DNA of 57,290 nucleotides, taken from NCBI GenBank assembly GCA_030066715.1, contig JASJBC010000005.1, positions 1 through 57,290 of the forward strand, written 5' to 3'. Source of the DNA: Acidimicrobiia bacterium (GTDB taxonomy: Bacteria > Actinomycetota > Acidimicrobiia > Spongiisociales > UBA5794). Positions 1-8,700 of the stretch are shown here, in pieces. Position numbers and translations under genes: made by a program. A model generated the notes under the pieces. The model had not been told where the DNA came from. It did no database searches and saw only the letters and a list, made by a program, of their open reading frames with translations. Every line of letters starts with the position of its first letter. The stretch's first letter is position 1.

Positions 1-41
1 GTGGCCTTTGGCCCGCCGACCCTCCCAGGGGGAGGGTGAAT
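1..41. repeat. REP-like hairpin repeat, copy 1
   Basis: This 41-base unit recurs at 151-191 in the same orientation with two mismatches. It contains an inverted repeat CCCTCCC / GGGAGGG (20-26 and 30-36) around a 3-nt loop. The window begins at the repeat, so the element may extend further left. It resembles the short palindromic intergenic repeats often seen near DUF559 genes. Confidence 0.7.
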
Positions 42-75
42 CGCGCCGCGAGGTGAGTGGGGCCGGCGATTCTTT

Positions 76-94
76 CTTCTCCCTGTGGGAGAAG
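76..94. repeat. perfect short hairpin between the two repeat copies
   Basis: CTTCTCCC (76-83) and GGGAGAAG (87-94) form an 8-bp perfect stem with a TGT loop. It lies between the two REP-like copies, so bases 1-191 look like a composite repetitive element rather than a simple terminator. No U-tract follows. Confidence 0.6.
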
Positions 95-150
95 TGCCGA
101 GCGGAGCGATGGCGATGAGGGGATGCTCGAGTTCGTATGCCCTCCCCGAC

Positions 151-191
151 GTGGCCTTCGGCCCGCCGACCCTCCCAAGGGGAGGGTGAAT
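151..191. repeat. REP-like hairpin repeat, copy 2
   Basis: This is the second copy of the 1-41 unit, differing at two positions. Its stem is CCCTCCC (170-176) and GGGAGGG (180-186). It ends 40 bases before the DUF559 start codon, so it may form part of the leader of that gene. Confidence 0.7.
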
Positions 192-230
192 TCCCTCTGC
201 GTGTCACACCTGCGGTGTACACCTGGGCTC

Positions 231-626
231 ATGCCAAACCAGGACCCGGAGTTGACGAGCCACGCCCGCAGGATGCGCAAGGATCCGACGCGAGCCGAGG
301 CGATTCTGTGGTGGTTGCTGCGGGGCCGGGGTGTGGGCGTGAGGTTTCGCCGCCAGGTGCCGATCGGGACTTACGTGGCCGACTTCGCCTGTCTCTCGCA
401 TCGAGTCGTCGTGGAGATCGACGGTCCTACGCACGATGCAGACGAACGAGCTGCGTATGACCGGAGGAGGGATCGTTGGTTCCAAGCACAGGGGTGGCGC
501 GTCATCCGAGTTACCGACGATGACGTCTGGTCCAACCGTGATGATGTCCTGACCGAGATCCTCCTGGTGATCGCGGACGTGACATCAGGACCAAGCCTGG
601 ATCCTCCTCATCCGGAGGGCCCCTAG
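231..626 (+). CDS. DUF559 domain protein (Vsr/PD-(D/E)XK-like endonuclease fold)
   Basis: This 131-residue protein matches the DUF559 family, related to very-short-patch-repair endonucleases. Visible family features are the TRAEAILWWLLR helix, the RFRRQVPIGTYVADF strand-turn, VVVEIDGPTHD (a candidate metal-binding acidic site), and the C-terminal block GWRVIRVTDDDV. I chose the ATG at 231 because homology begins right after it; the open frame upstream to 57 runs through repeat DNA. The 3' end, around a CCCCTAGGGG palindrome at 620-629, reads DPPHPEGP and looks repeat-derived. DUF559 proteins are scattered, often repeat-associated, and their biological role is unproven. The family call is firm; nuclease activity is inferred. 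Confidence 0.8.
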   Translation: MPNQDPELTSHARRMRKDPTRAEAILWWLLRGRGVGVRFRRQVPIGTYVADFACLSHRVVVEIDGPTHDADERAAYDRRRDRWFQAQGWRVIRVTDDDVWSNRDDVLTEILLVIADVTSGPSLDPPHPEGP

Positions 627-706
627 GGGGACCCCGGGGTTGGTTCAGGGTCGAATCAGGGGCACACCCGATACACCTCGGGTCTGCGATCGCGCACAAT
701 CGTGTC

Positions 707-942
707 ATGGAGTTTCTTGTACGACTGATCGAGTGGGGCGTTGTCGCCGGGCTGGTTTCTATGCCAATCCTGCTGGCCGCGGCAGTGCTCGCCTTTGTGC
801 TGGCTTCCGGGCTTGCCGGCCAGATCATCTCGTGGTGCGAGCAACTCTCGTGGCGTCTGCAGAGCATCCCGGAGACGGCTGCCACCACGAACGAAGAGAG
901 GGCCGAGATCCCGCGGAGGGTTTCCCATGTTGCTGTTCCTAG
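707..942 (+). pseudogene. small membrane protein ORF, probably frameshifted
   Basis: From ATG 707 the frame encodes a convincing hydrophobic segment (MEFLVRLIEWGVVAGL, then a long Leu/Ala/Val helix to about residue 45) and an amphipathic tail with G/C-rich third codon positions to about base 925. The frame then runs on without a stop until 1513, straight through two other genes, so it cannot end normally. The -1 frame has a TAG at 940-942, which would give a normal 16-nt overlap with the next gene. A single-base indel or sequencing error near 880-930 is the simplest reading. Function is unknown. Confidence 0.45.
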
Positions 943-1127
943 TGTGGCTGCTGTTGGCGATCGTCGCCTGGCCACTCGCCCTGTTGGCGATCATCTTGTA
1001 TCCGCTGGTCTGGCTGCTCAGCCTGCCGTTCCGGCTCGTCGGCATTTCGGTGCGCGGCGTGTTCGGCCTGCTGGAAGCCATCGTGAAGCTGCCGGCACGA
1101 GTGCTGAGCGGTCCCCGTCCGGCCTGA
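927..1127 (+). CDS. small hydrophobic membrane protein, 66 residues
   Basis: This is a short, mostly hydrophobic protein: MLLFLVWLLLAIVAWPLALL and a second Leu-rich stretch suggest two closely spaced membrane helices, followed by a basic tail (LPARVLSGPRPA). A GGAGGG ribosome site sits 5-6 bases before the ATG. It overlaps the end of the preceding small membrane ORF and precedes the phosphatase operon by about 40 bases. No family is recognised. It may pair with the ORF at 707, since both are small membrane proteins in tandem. Confidence 0.6.
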   Translation: MLLFLVWLLLAIVAWPLALLAIILYPLVWLLSLPFRLVGISVRGVFGLLEAIVKLPARVLSGPRPA

Positions 1128-1157
1128 CCCCACGTCATCGTCGTTGGGGTGCCGGGT

Positions 1158-1163
1158 TAGGCT
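1158..1163 (+). promoter_or_regulatory. -10 box (TAGGCT) of a leaderless gene
   Basis: TAGGCT lies exactly 6 nt before the ATG at 1170 and no ribosome-binding site is present. This spacing puts the transcription start at the start codon, as in leaderless actinobacterial mRNAs. The same arrangement recurs about ten times in the window. Confidence 0.5.
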
Positions 1164-1169
1164 CCCCGC

Positions 1170-1778
1170 ATGCGCGTTCATCTGATCCGCCATTCACTCA
1201 CGCCCGAAACGGGCAAGAGATTGTCGAGCCTGGATCCCGATATCTCGCTGTCGCCACAGGGCGTGGAGATCGCGAACGAACTGGCTGGGTTCCTCTCCGG
1301 CGTCGAATTGACGGCGATATACACCAGCCCGCACCAACGATGCCGGGAGACCGCCGCGGCCATCGCCAAGGGTCGTGGGATTCGGCTCCGCACGGACAAG
1401 GCGTTCGTCGAGGCCGACTACGGCAAGTGGCTGGGGCGGCCGCTCAAGTCGCTCTATCGACTCAAAGCCTGGCAGCAACTCCACGCCAGCGCCTCGCGGT
1501 TTCGCTTTCCTGAGGGGGAGACCCTCCAGGAGGTCCAGACGCGCGCAGTTGCCGGCGTCGAGGCCCTCTCTGCCAAGCACGCCAATGAGCCCATTGCGGT
1601 GTCTAGCCACGGTGACGTGATCAAGGTCATAGTTGCCTACTACCTCGGGGTCCCTCTCGACCTGTCCAATCGTCTCGAGCCGATGCCGGCGAGCGTTTCG
1701 GTAGTCGACATTCCCCCGGTGGGGCCGGCGCGGGTTCCAGTCTTCAATGCAGTCCCCGATGCCCGGAGGTGGAGATGA
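1170..1778 (+). CDS. histidine phosphatase family protein (MSMEG_4193-like)
   Basis: This 202-residue protein belongs to the histidine phosphatase / phosphoglycerate-mutase-like superfamily. The N-terminal catalytic motif reads LIRHSLT, an RHS variant of the usual RHG; His8 would carry the phosphate. YTSPHQRCRETAAAIA and the C-terminal VSSHGDVIKVIVAYYLG carry the second conserved Arg and His. It is first in a tightly overlapping unit with a DUF3090 gene and a SCO1664-family gene, an arrangement conserved in actinobacteria and often near mycothiol synthesis genes. The substrate is unknown; I would not call it a glycolytic mutase. Confidence 0.85.
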   Translation: MRVHLIRHSLTPETGKRLSSLDPDISLSPQGVEIANELAGFLSGVELTAIYTSPHQRCRETAAAIAKGRGIRLRTDKAFVEADYGKWLGRPLKSLYRLKAWQQLHASASRFRFPEGETLQEVQTRAVAGVEALSAKHANEPIAVSSHGDVIKVIVAYYLGVPLDLSNRLEPMPASVSVVDIPPVGPARVPVFNAVPDARRWR

Positions 1779-2254
1779 GCAAGGTCGAGCGGTTCGCCGG
1801 CGGAGCAATAGGCGAGCCCGGACAGCGCGTCTTCATGCTCGAGGTCGTCGTCGACGGAGCGGCCACCGCATACGTCATCGAGAAGCTCCAGGTGGCTGCG
1901 CTGGCCGAAGAGGCTCAACGCCTGCTGAAAGAGAGGGGATTGCTCGGCGTCGGGCTGTCCGTCGAGCCCGGTGACGTGCATGCAGAGACCCCGGTTGCCT
2001 ATCGGGTTGGAGGTCTCCAGCTGGGGTTGGCGGATGACTCTGACCTGGCTTCCCTGATCATCCACTCGACGGAAGACGCCGATCCTCCTGCCGAGTACGA
2101 GCTGACCCTTCCGCAGCTCGACGCCTTCGCCCGGGAGGCCCTCGTCGTAGTCGAGGCCGGGCGACCCGCGTGCCCGCGTTGCGGCCTGGCGATGGATCCG
2201 GATGGCCACAATTGCCCGCGCACAAACGGCGATCTGCGTGGGCATCGTCCCTGA
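1775..2254 (+). CDS. DUF3090 family protein
   Basis: This 159-residue protein matches the actinobacterial DUF3090 family. The C-terminus has the characteristic CPRCGLAMDPDGHNCPR block, whose cysteines and histidine suggest metal binding. The middle contains the conserved FMLEVVVDG and AYVIEKLQVAAL strands and helix. The ATG at 1775 overlaps the phosphatase stop codon (ATGA) and follows a GGAGGTGGAG ribosome site, so translation is coupled. A GTG two codons upstream (1769) is possible. The biochemical role is unknown; the fixed gene neighbourhood implies a shared function with the flanking phosphatase and kinase-like protein. Confidence 0.88.
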   Translation: MSKVERFAGGAIGEPGQRVFMLEVVVDGAATAYVIEKLQVAALAEEAQRLLKERGLLGVGLSVEPGDVHAETPVAYRVGGLQLGLADDSDLASLIIHSTEDADPPAEYELTLPQLDAFAREALVVVEAGRPACPRCGLAMDPDGHNCPRTNGDLRGHRP

Positions 2255-2933
2255 GGTGACCTGGTCTCCGAAGATCGCTGAGGTCGTCGGCCGCTTCGTC
2301 GATGCTTCCAACGCAACCCTGCTCGCTCACACGGAAGACGGGGAGCGTGTGGTGTACAAGCCAACCCGGGGGGAGCGGCCCCTGTGGGACTTTGCGGTCG
2401 AGACACTTGCCGCACGTGAGGTGCTCACATACGAGTTGTCGGTTGCGCTTGGCTATGACGTCGTGCCCGAGACGATCCTCGGCGATGGCCCCTACGGCCC
2501 GGGTGCGATTCAGCGGTACGTCGACCTGGACCCCGACTTCGATCCGGTGGCCCTCGTGCAGACGGGGTCGAGCGACCTGTGGCCACTCGCGGTGCTCGAT
2601 ATCGTCAGCAACAACGCCGATCGCAAGCTCGGGCATCTGATCTCGGATGGCACGCAGCTGCTCGGTATCGACCACGGGCTGACGTTCCACCCCGACGACA
2701 AGCTCCGCACCGTGTTGTGGGGTTTCAGTGGCCAGCCGATCCCGGCGGACATGACCACGGCCCTGACGAAGTTGGATATGGCGATCGCCGGCGACTTCGG
2801 AGATCGTGTCGAAGCGTTGCTCGGTAGGGAGGAAAGAGAGGCTCTCGCCGCACGGGTTGGCGATCTGCTTGCCCACCCGGTTCATCCCGACCCCCCAACG
2901 GATCGCCCCCCGCTCCCCTGGCCCCCGTACTAG
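2238..2933 (+). CDS. SCO1664 family protein (PI3/4-kinase-like fold)
   Basis: This is a SCO1664-family protein of about 231 residues, related to the phosphatidylinositol 3/4-kinase-like fold. Family features are FVDASNATLL, VVYKPTRGERPLWDF (phosphate/lysine region), EVLTYELSVALGYDVVPET, the loop IVSNNADRKLGHLI, and GIDHGLTFH. The start is ambiguous: ATG 2202, GTG 2238 or GTG 2256. I prefer 2238 because homologous sequence begins shortly after it and the overlap with DUF3090 is short. It ends the phosphatase-DUF3090 operon. Kinase activity is not proven for the family. Confidence 0.85.
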   Translation: MGIVPEVTWSPKIAEVVGRFVDASNATLLAHTEDGERVVYKPTRGERPLWDFAVETLAAREVLTYELSVALGYDVVPETILGDGPYGPGAIQRYVDLDPDFDPVALVQTGSSDLWPLAVLDIVSNNADRKLGHLISDGTQLLGIDHGLTFHPDDKLRTVLWGFSGQPIPADMTTALTKLDMAIAGDFGDRVEALLGREEREALAARVGDLLAHPVHPDPPTDRPPLPWPPY

Positions 2934-2986
2934 AGGTCACGTCAGTCCTCCGAGAAAGCTCGGTCGAGGGGGCGGAGACAGAAGCA

Positions 2987-3009
2987 GGAGTATGCCGGAG
3001 GCATACTCC
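2987..3009. terminator. bidirectional terminator-like hairpin
   Basis: GGAGTATGCC (2987-2996) and GGCATACTCC (3000-3009) form a perfect 10-bp stem with a 3-nt loop, between the convergent SCO1664 and antiporter genes. A second 8-bp hairpin (GGCATCAG/CTGATGCC, 3013-3035) overlaps the antiporter 3' end. Neither has a U-tract, as is common for GC-rich actinobacteria. Confidence 0.6.
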
Positions 3010-3016
3010 AACGGCA

Positions 3017-4825
3017 TCAGCCTCCAGCTGATGCCGCCTCGACCAGCGCGATCACCGTATCGCCGGGGGCGACGTCGCGCAGCGGATCCGTGTTGTCGGT
3101 GGTGATCACCTGGACACGACCGCTTCCTTTGACCACGAACAGGATTTCGAGGACCTCGGGTGCGGCGAGCTGTGAATCGGCAACCGACGTGTCCGTCCCG
3201 AGCTTGATGCGGCGAACCTCCCCGCCCGACTCGAGGAAGTCGTGAAGCGACGGGTAGTTCCACTCGTCGCTGAAGAGTTGTCGCCCGCCGTACTCCGTTG
3301 CCGGATCGGAATCGATGCCGGTCTCCTGGCGTCGGGGTGGGAGCTGGAATGTCTCGGCGCCACCGAACGTCGGGGCGAACCGGGTGCTGGCCAGCGTGTT
3401 GACGTCGTCGTTGGGAGTGAGGGCGAGAAGCCGGCCGATGCCGGCGAGATCGAGGTCGAGATCGACATCACGGGCGAGCACATTCCCGTAGAACGCCCGC
3501 CTTCCCGCCATTCGCGCTTCGTAGTGGTCTTGGCGGTTGGTAGTCGCCAGCACGACCGCCACCCCGGCGTCGGCCAAAGCGTCGGCGACCGCCCTCTCCA
3601 CTTGACCGGCGCCGAGCACGAGGGCCCCTTCCTGGTGCTTCTCGGCCAAGCCGAGCCGTCGGGCCAGCGGGCCCATCCCAATGCCGTAGACCAGGACCGT
3701 GCCCACGATCACGGCAAACACGAGAGGTGTCAGTTCCTCGGCCCCGGCGACGCCTTCGTGCTCGAGTTCGAGGGCGAAGACGGAGGCGACTGAGGCCGCC
3801 ACGATTCCCCGTGGGGCAACACCGCCGAGGAGAACTCGCTCCCGCCAGTTCAGACGTGATCCGATAGTCGACAGCGCTACCGCGACAGGCCTGGCGATCA
3901 ACACCAGTGCCAGGATGAGGGCGATCGCGGCCGGAAGGTCAACCCGGAGTTGCTCTGTCGTGAGGCGGGCGGAAAGGATGAGGAACAGCACACCGATCAG
4001 CAGGACCCTCACGACCTCGGAGAATTGCACGATCTGCTCGGTGCGAGCCGACCGCTGATTGGCCAACACGAAGCCAAGCACGGTCGTCGCCAGCAGACCC
4101 GACTCCGCCGTGAGCAAGTCGGCGATCATGAACGCCAACATCGCAATGCTCAGTCCGAACAGGGGCTGGAGATGCTCGGGAACCCAATGGTGGCGGAGGG
4201 CCACGCTCGCCCCGTAGGCGATGGCGGCGCCGACGAGTACGCCGACGAAGGTGAACTCGACCATGCCGGCCAGAACGCCACCCGGTGTGGCGTCGCGGGC
4301 GAGGATGATCACCTCGAAGGTGATGACGGCGAGCAAAGCACCGATCGGGTCGATGATGATGCTCTCCCATTTGAGGATCGATGCAACCGATCGCGAGGGG
4401 CGAACGTGGGTGAGCAGTGGCCCGATAACCGTAGGTCCCGACACCACAAGGATCGATCCGGTCAGCACGGCCAACCCTGTGGAGAGCTCGGTGAAGTAGC
4501 CGGTGACGACTGCGCCGATGGCCCAGGTGACGAGCACTCCGACGGTCACCAGCAGCCACAGCACCCGCTGCTGACCCTCCATCTCCCGCAGCCGCAGGCT
4601 GAGACCACCTTCGAAGAGGATCAGGCCGACTGCTATCGAGACGGCCGGTGCAAGAAGGTCGCCGAGGATGTCATCGGGGTTGATGAGGCCGAGGACCGGA
4701 CCGATCAGGAACCCCGTCACGAGCAAGGGCAAGATGACGGGGACGCGGACGCGCTCGCCGAACCAGGTCACGGCGAATGCAAGCACCACAATGCCGGATA
4801 GCTGAACTATGGGATCGTCGAGCAT
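3017..4825 (-). CDS. cation:proton antiporter with C-terminal TrkA/RCK-like domain
   Basis: This 602-residue integral membrane protein is of the CPA (NhaP/Kef-like) type and exchanges Na+ or K+ for protons across the cytoplasmic membrane. About 12 hydrophobic helices fill residues 1-400; motifs include GLILFEGGLSL, SGPTVIGPLL and ESIIIDPIGALLA, the last with the acidic ion-binding site. After the helices, LGAGQVERAVADAL and the following sheet-helix units look like a TrkA-N/RCK-type nucleotide-binding domain, and a further C-terminal domain ends in GDTVIALVEAA. A ribosome site GAGGGAC precedes the ATG. Ion specificity cannot be told from sequence. Confidence 0.9.
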   Translation of the reverse strand: MLDDPIVQLSGIVVLAFAVTWFGERVRVPVILPLLVTGFLIGPVLGLINPDDILGDLLAPAVSIAVGLILFEGGLSLRLREMEGQQRVLWLLVTVGVLVTWAIGAVVTGYFTELSTGLAVLTGSILVVSGPTVIGPLLTHVRPSRSVASILKWESIIIDPIGALLAVITFEVIILARDATPGGVLAGMVEFTFVGVLVGAAIAYGASVALRHHWVPEHLQPLFGLSIAMLAFMIADLLTAESGLLATTVLGFVLANQRSARTEQIVQFSEVVRVLLIGVLFLILSARLTTEQLRVDLPAAIALILALVLIARPVAVALSTIGSRLNWRERVLLGGVAPRGIVAASVASVFALELEHEGVAGAEELTPLVFAVIVGTVLVYGIGMGPLARRLGLAEKHQEGALVLGAGQVERAVADALADAGVAVVLATTNRQDHYEARMAGRRAFYGNVLARDVDLDLDLAGIGRLLALTPNDDVNTLASTRFAPTFGGAETFQLPPRRQETGIDSDPATEYGGRQLFSDEWNYPSLHDFLESGGEVRRIKLGTDTSVADSQLAAPEVLEILFVVKGSGRVQVITTDNTDPLRDVAPGDTVIALVEAASAGG

Positions 4826-4851
4826 TGTCCCTCAGGGCTGAATCGGGGCAG

Positions 4852-4857
4852 ATTGTA
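4852..4857 (-). promoter_or_regulatory. -10 box (TACAAT) for the antiporter gene
   Basis: TACAAT on the minus strand lies 26 nt upstream of the antiporter ATG, allowing a short leader that contains the GAGGGAC ribosome site. No convincing -35 box was seen. Confidence 0.35.
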
Positions 4858-4887
4858 CGTGGCGAGTGCCGCTACGGCACTGTGAAT

Positions 4888-5691
4888 TCACCTGTCGAAC
4901 TCGGACCGGAGTGAGCGCGCCATCATCCGCTCATAGACCCCGGGAGCCAGCGCATTCAAGTACCTGGTCACGCGCCCCACGTTGCCGAGAACCAAGGTCG
5001 AGCGTCGTCGCTCCACCCCCCACACGATACGCTCGGCCACATCCTCAGCGCTTGCCGCATTGCCGTCGCGCGACTCAGAGAGCGAGGCGGTCTGGCCGTC
5101 GCCGCCCAGCGTGTTGCGACGCAGGTTGGTGTCGATGAACGATGGTGCGGCCAGCATGACGTCCACCTCCTTGGGCACCTCCGTGCGCAACGTGCCGAAG
5201 AACCCGTGCAGGGCATGTTTCGACGCGGCGTAACCGGTGCGACCTAGCAGCGGGGCGAAGCCTGCGGTCGAGCTGATGACGACGATCGCACCACGTCGAG
5301 CGACGATTGAGGGCAAGGCGACCTTCGTGCAATACACCGCGCCCCAGAAGTTGACGTCCATCACCCGCTCGATAACGGCGACTTCGGTCTCAGCAAAGGT
5401 GCTGCGATGCGAGATACCTGCGTTGTTGACCAGGATATCGATCGGCCCGATGCGATCCTCGGCCAGCCGGATCGCATCGGCACAGGCAGCGTAGTCCGTG
5501 ACATCGCACTCGATCGCTGTCGCCTCGCCGCGCTCCACACGATCGGCCGCGAGCACGGCTGCCGGGTAGTCGATGTCGAGCATCGCCACGTTGCATCCCG
5601 AGTAGCCGAACTCCCGACCGAGGGCGGCTCCGAGCCCACCCCCGCCACCGGTGATCACAACGTTCTTGCCCTCTAGCTTCCGTTTGGCCAT
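4888..5691 (-). CDS. SDR family NAD(P)-dependent oxidoreductase
   Basis: This 267-residue classical short-chain dehydrogenase binds a nucleotide through TGGGGGLGAALG near residue 15, with an acidic residue after beta-2 (MLDIDYP) that favours NAD(H). It also has CDVTDYAACADA, NNAGISHRS, the catalytic Ser in VVISSTAGF and the YxxxK pair in GYAASKHAL. The C-terminus (APGVYERMMARSLRS) is typical of lipid- or steroid-acting SDRs. The start at 5691 (MAKRKLEGK) is preferred; the open frame extends upstream into the promoter region. It diverges from the 1005-residue membrane protein gene. The substrate is unknown. Confidence 0.88.
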   Translation of the reverse strand: MAKRKLEGKNVVITGGGGGLGAALGREFGYSGCNVAMLDIDYPAAVLAADRVERGEATAIECDVTDYAACADAIRLAEDRIGPIDILVNNAGISHRSTFAETEVAVIERVMDVNFWGAVYCTKVALPSIVARRGAIVVISSTAGFAPLLGRTGYAASKHALHGFFGTLRTEVPKEVDVMLAAPSFIDTNLRRNTLGGDGQTASLSESRDGNAASAEDVAERIVWGVERRRSTLVLGNVGRVTRYLNALAPGVYERMMARSLRSEFDR

Positions 5692-5761
5692 CCGCGGACC
5701 ATAGTTGGCCCAAATGTGAAGCTGTATGATGTAATTTGTTACCACCCTGCGAGGAGGAATC
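5692..5761. promoter_or_regulatory. divergent promoter region, locally AT-rich
   Basis: These 70 bases separate the SDR gene from the large membrane protein gene. They hold an AT-rich pocket with TATGAT (5725-5730) that could be the -10 for the plus-strand gene, and GAGGAGG (5751-5757) as its ribosome site. A shared divergent promoter is likely; no operator can be named. Confidence 0.35.
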
Positions 5762-8700
5762 TTGGGGGAGGGTGTAGCTCGAACGATTGCGATCGTTTCG
5801 ATCATCCTCACGGTGGCTTCGCTCGCTCTTGCGGTGGTCTTTGCGCGCAAGCGCACCCGGATTCGGCTGGGCTTCGACCTTGCCCGTGCCGGCGTCGGCA
5901 TCGGCGCCATTCTGGTGATGGCAGCTATCACCCAGGTCACCACTCCCACGGCGGCGATCGTGATAGCCGTTGTCGTCGGCGCGGCACTCGGGTTTGCGCA
6001 AGGCTCCGCCCTCGAGATCAGCCCCGGTGACCGAGGGTTCTACGCACAGCGGAGTCCCTGGGGCATCGCGCTGTGGGGGGTTGGGATCGTCATCATGCAA
6101 GGGGCCGGCATGGCGTCCCGTACCGGGACGGTGCGGATAGGGCAGACCATCGCCTGGTTCAGTGTCTGTCTCGGTGTCGGGCTGATGGTGGGCCGCAACG
6201 GACCGCTGGAGAACGCCAAAAAGTCGCTTGCCGGGGCAGGAGTCGCCGTGCTTGCTGCCGTTCTCGTTGCGCCGGCCTTCGTCGCTGGGGTGGCGACTCC
6301 AGCGGTGGCGGCGGACGCACCGGAGCGCAGCCACTCGGAACTATGTGACCTCGTTGTTGCGCCGCTGAGTCCCGGGCTCAACCCCGCCAGCTACGTCATG
6401 GACTCAGAGTGGTTCGATTACGAGGGGGCAACGGAGCCCATGGCGATCTGCTCGACGAAGGTCTGGTTCCTATCCGGCGGAGGCCGCATCGGGTTCTGGG
6501 TTTTTCAGTTCGCTACCAATTCCCAAGCGGAAACCCACTTCGCCTTCAACCGCGAGCAGAACCAGCGCTGGGCCGGTGACGACACCGAGGCGATCCCGCT
6601 CGATGTGGGTAAGGAGGCGTATGCGTGGCGGGCGGTCGATAGAGATGAGGTCGTCCTGATTGTCGACCCACCATATGTTCTCCAGGGCAATGCAATGGAC
6701 AATGGAGGCATTGAGGCGATTCCTGCCTACGAACAGGTTCTGGAACCGATGGCGGCGACGCTCGACAGCCTTTGGGCAGCTACCGACGAGGCACCTTCCG
6801 ATGGCGAGGACATCGACAGCGACTCCACTCCCGCCGTTGCCGATCCCGACGATTCGCCGTCGGATGCCGCGCCCGACGAACGCGTCGTCGCCCCGCCTCC
6901 GACCGGGGACGATGACGAGCCGATAGAACCGGAGGAGGCAGCAGCGCAGGCGATTGCCGGGCTCATCGCCGCAGCGGCGATCGGTGCCATCACCTGGACT
7001 GAGGCGGCGTCGGAGATTTCGCGGATCCTCGGCGGACTCGGCAGTGGCGCAATGCCACCGACGAGGACCAGAACAGTTGTTCTCTCCGGCGCCGAAGCTG
7101 AAGCCGCCATCAGCGGTGGAGCGGGCTCCAGTGTTGCGATCCCCATCGATCAGCAGTGGGACGAGCACGTGGTGCACCCGGATCATCCCCCGGTCAGAGA
7201 AGGGCGTGTGGGGTCCGTCGGCATCGTGCGCTCGGTCGGTCCCATCGCACGCGGCCCCGGCGGGACCGTCAGTGTCTCTGTTGAGGTCGATGCGTTCGAT
7301 CCAGCCATGCCGCCCATCCAGCTCGATCCAATCATCGACACTTCACCGGGGCCGGAGCCGCAGCCCGTTCCGGCACGGCCGCCGGAGGGTTGGGTACCTC
7401 CGCTCCCTGATATCAGTGAGACCTTTGAGCCGACGCCCGACCTGGATCCACTGCCCGGCCGGCCGCCGGAGGGTTGGGTACCGCCGCTTCCTGATATCAG
7501 CGAGACCTACGAGCCGACTCCGGACCTGGATCCGTTGCCGGGCCGGCCGCCGCCCCCGCTCGACGAGCCGCCACCCCCGCCCGAAGATGAGCTTCCGCCC
7601 GAACCGCCCCCGGACGGCGAGTCGCCCCCAGATGCACCCCCGGAGGACGAAGCTCCGCCGGACGATGAGCCGCAGGGCGACGAGGCGCCGGATGACGATG
7701 AGGCGCTGCCCGACGATGCCGGTCCTGATGACGATTCGGGCGAGCTTCCCGATGGACCCGCTCCTGCCGTCGTGCTCGACCCCGAAGAGATCGAGGAGTG
7801 GGTGCGCTGGGGCGTGGAAAGGAACAGGTCCCCAGAGGACATCTTGCAGGACATCGAGGGCTACAACCAGGCACGCGGTGGGACCGGCCCCGTCGAACTC
7901 CCCGAGACTCTGGTTCAGGTGGACACTCCGGCAGGGCCGGTGACGGTGACAGCGGCGGAGGCAGCCCGGTACGACGAAGCCGTCGCTGAGTTGGCACGGC
8001 TCTCGGGGGAGAGGGATGCCTTGCGCGGTGAGATCGCCGAACTCAACGAGGATGCGACGTGGTGGGGTGGTTCGGGCCGGCTTGCCGGGGAGCGTCTTCT
8101 TGCCGGGACGTCAGACATGATCACCCGGGTCAATCTGACCGAGCGGCGTGTCGACGAGATCAATGATGAGCTCGCCCGTCTCGCCCGACGACCCGACCCG
8201 ATGATCTGGGACTTCGAAAGGGCCGGTATGGCTACCCGCGAGGAAGCCTTCGAAAGCTGGGAGAACAGGCACAGCTACGGGTGGCACCACGACCAAATCC
8301 AGCAGCTCCAGGCTGAGCAGAAGGCGCTGGAGGCGCAGCTGAAGAGGGATATTCAACAATACGAAACGACCCGAGACGACAACAGGCGTCTTGAAAACGC
8401 CAGGGAGCGGCTGGCGTGGATAGAGGATGGCACGAGACCACCGGAGAGAATCGATTTCGAGACGCATTCCGACCCCGACCAGGCGTACTACGACGCGCTG
8501 GAGGACTGGCGAACCCGCGACACGTCGGGCAGATATTTCGAAGAAGCGGAGCGGCTTCGCGCCGAGGTTGCGGAGCGAGAGTCTCTCACCTATGTCTCCG
8601 ATGTCGAACCGGCCCGACCGGGCGATCACGGGACCATCTTCGACCGCCCCGCCCGGGAAATGGCGCGGATCGCAGAGGAGCAAGACAGAGCCAGGGCCGA

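Noticed and set aside
7376..7543. tandem repeat considered as a mobile-element boundary
   Set aside because: The unit is in frame, has no terminal inverted repeats or transposase and fits coding duplication.
6954..7943. 329-codon plus-strand frame within the large membrane protein gene
   Set aside because: Arg/Ser/Pro-rich out-of-frame reading of the Pro/Asp-rich coding DNA; not an independent gene.
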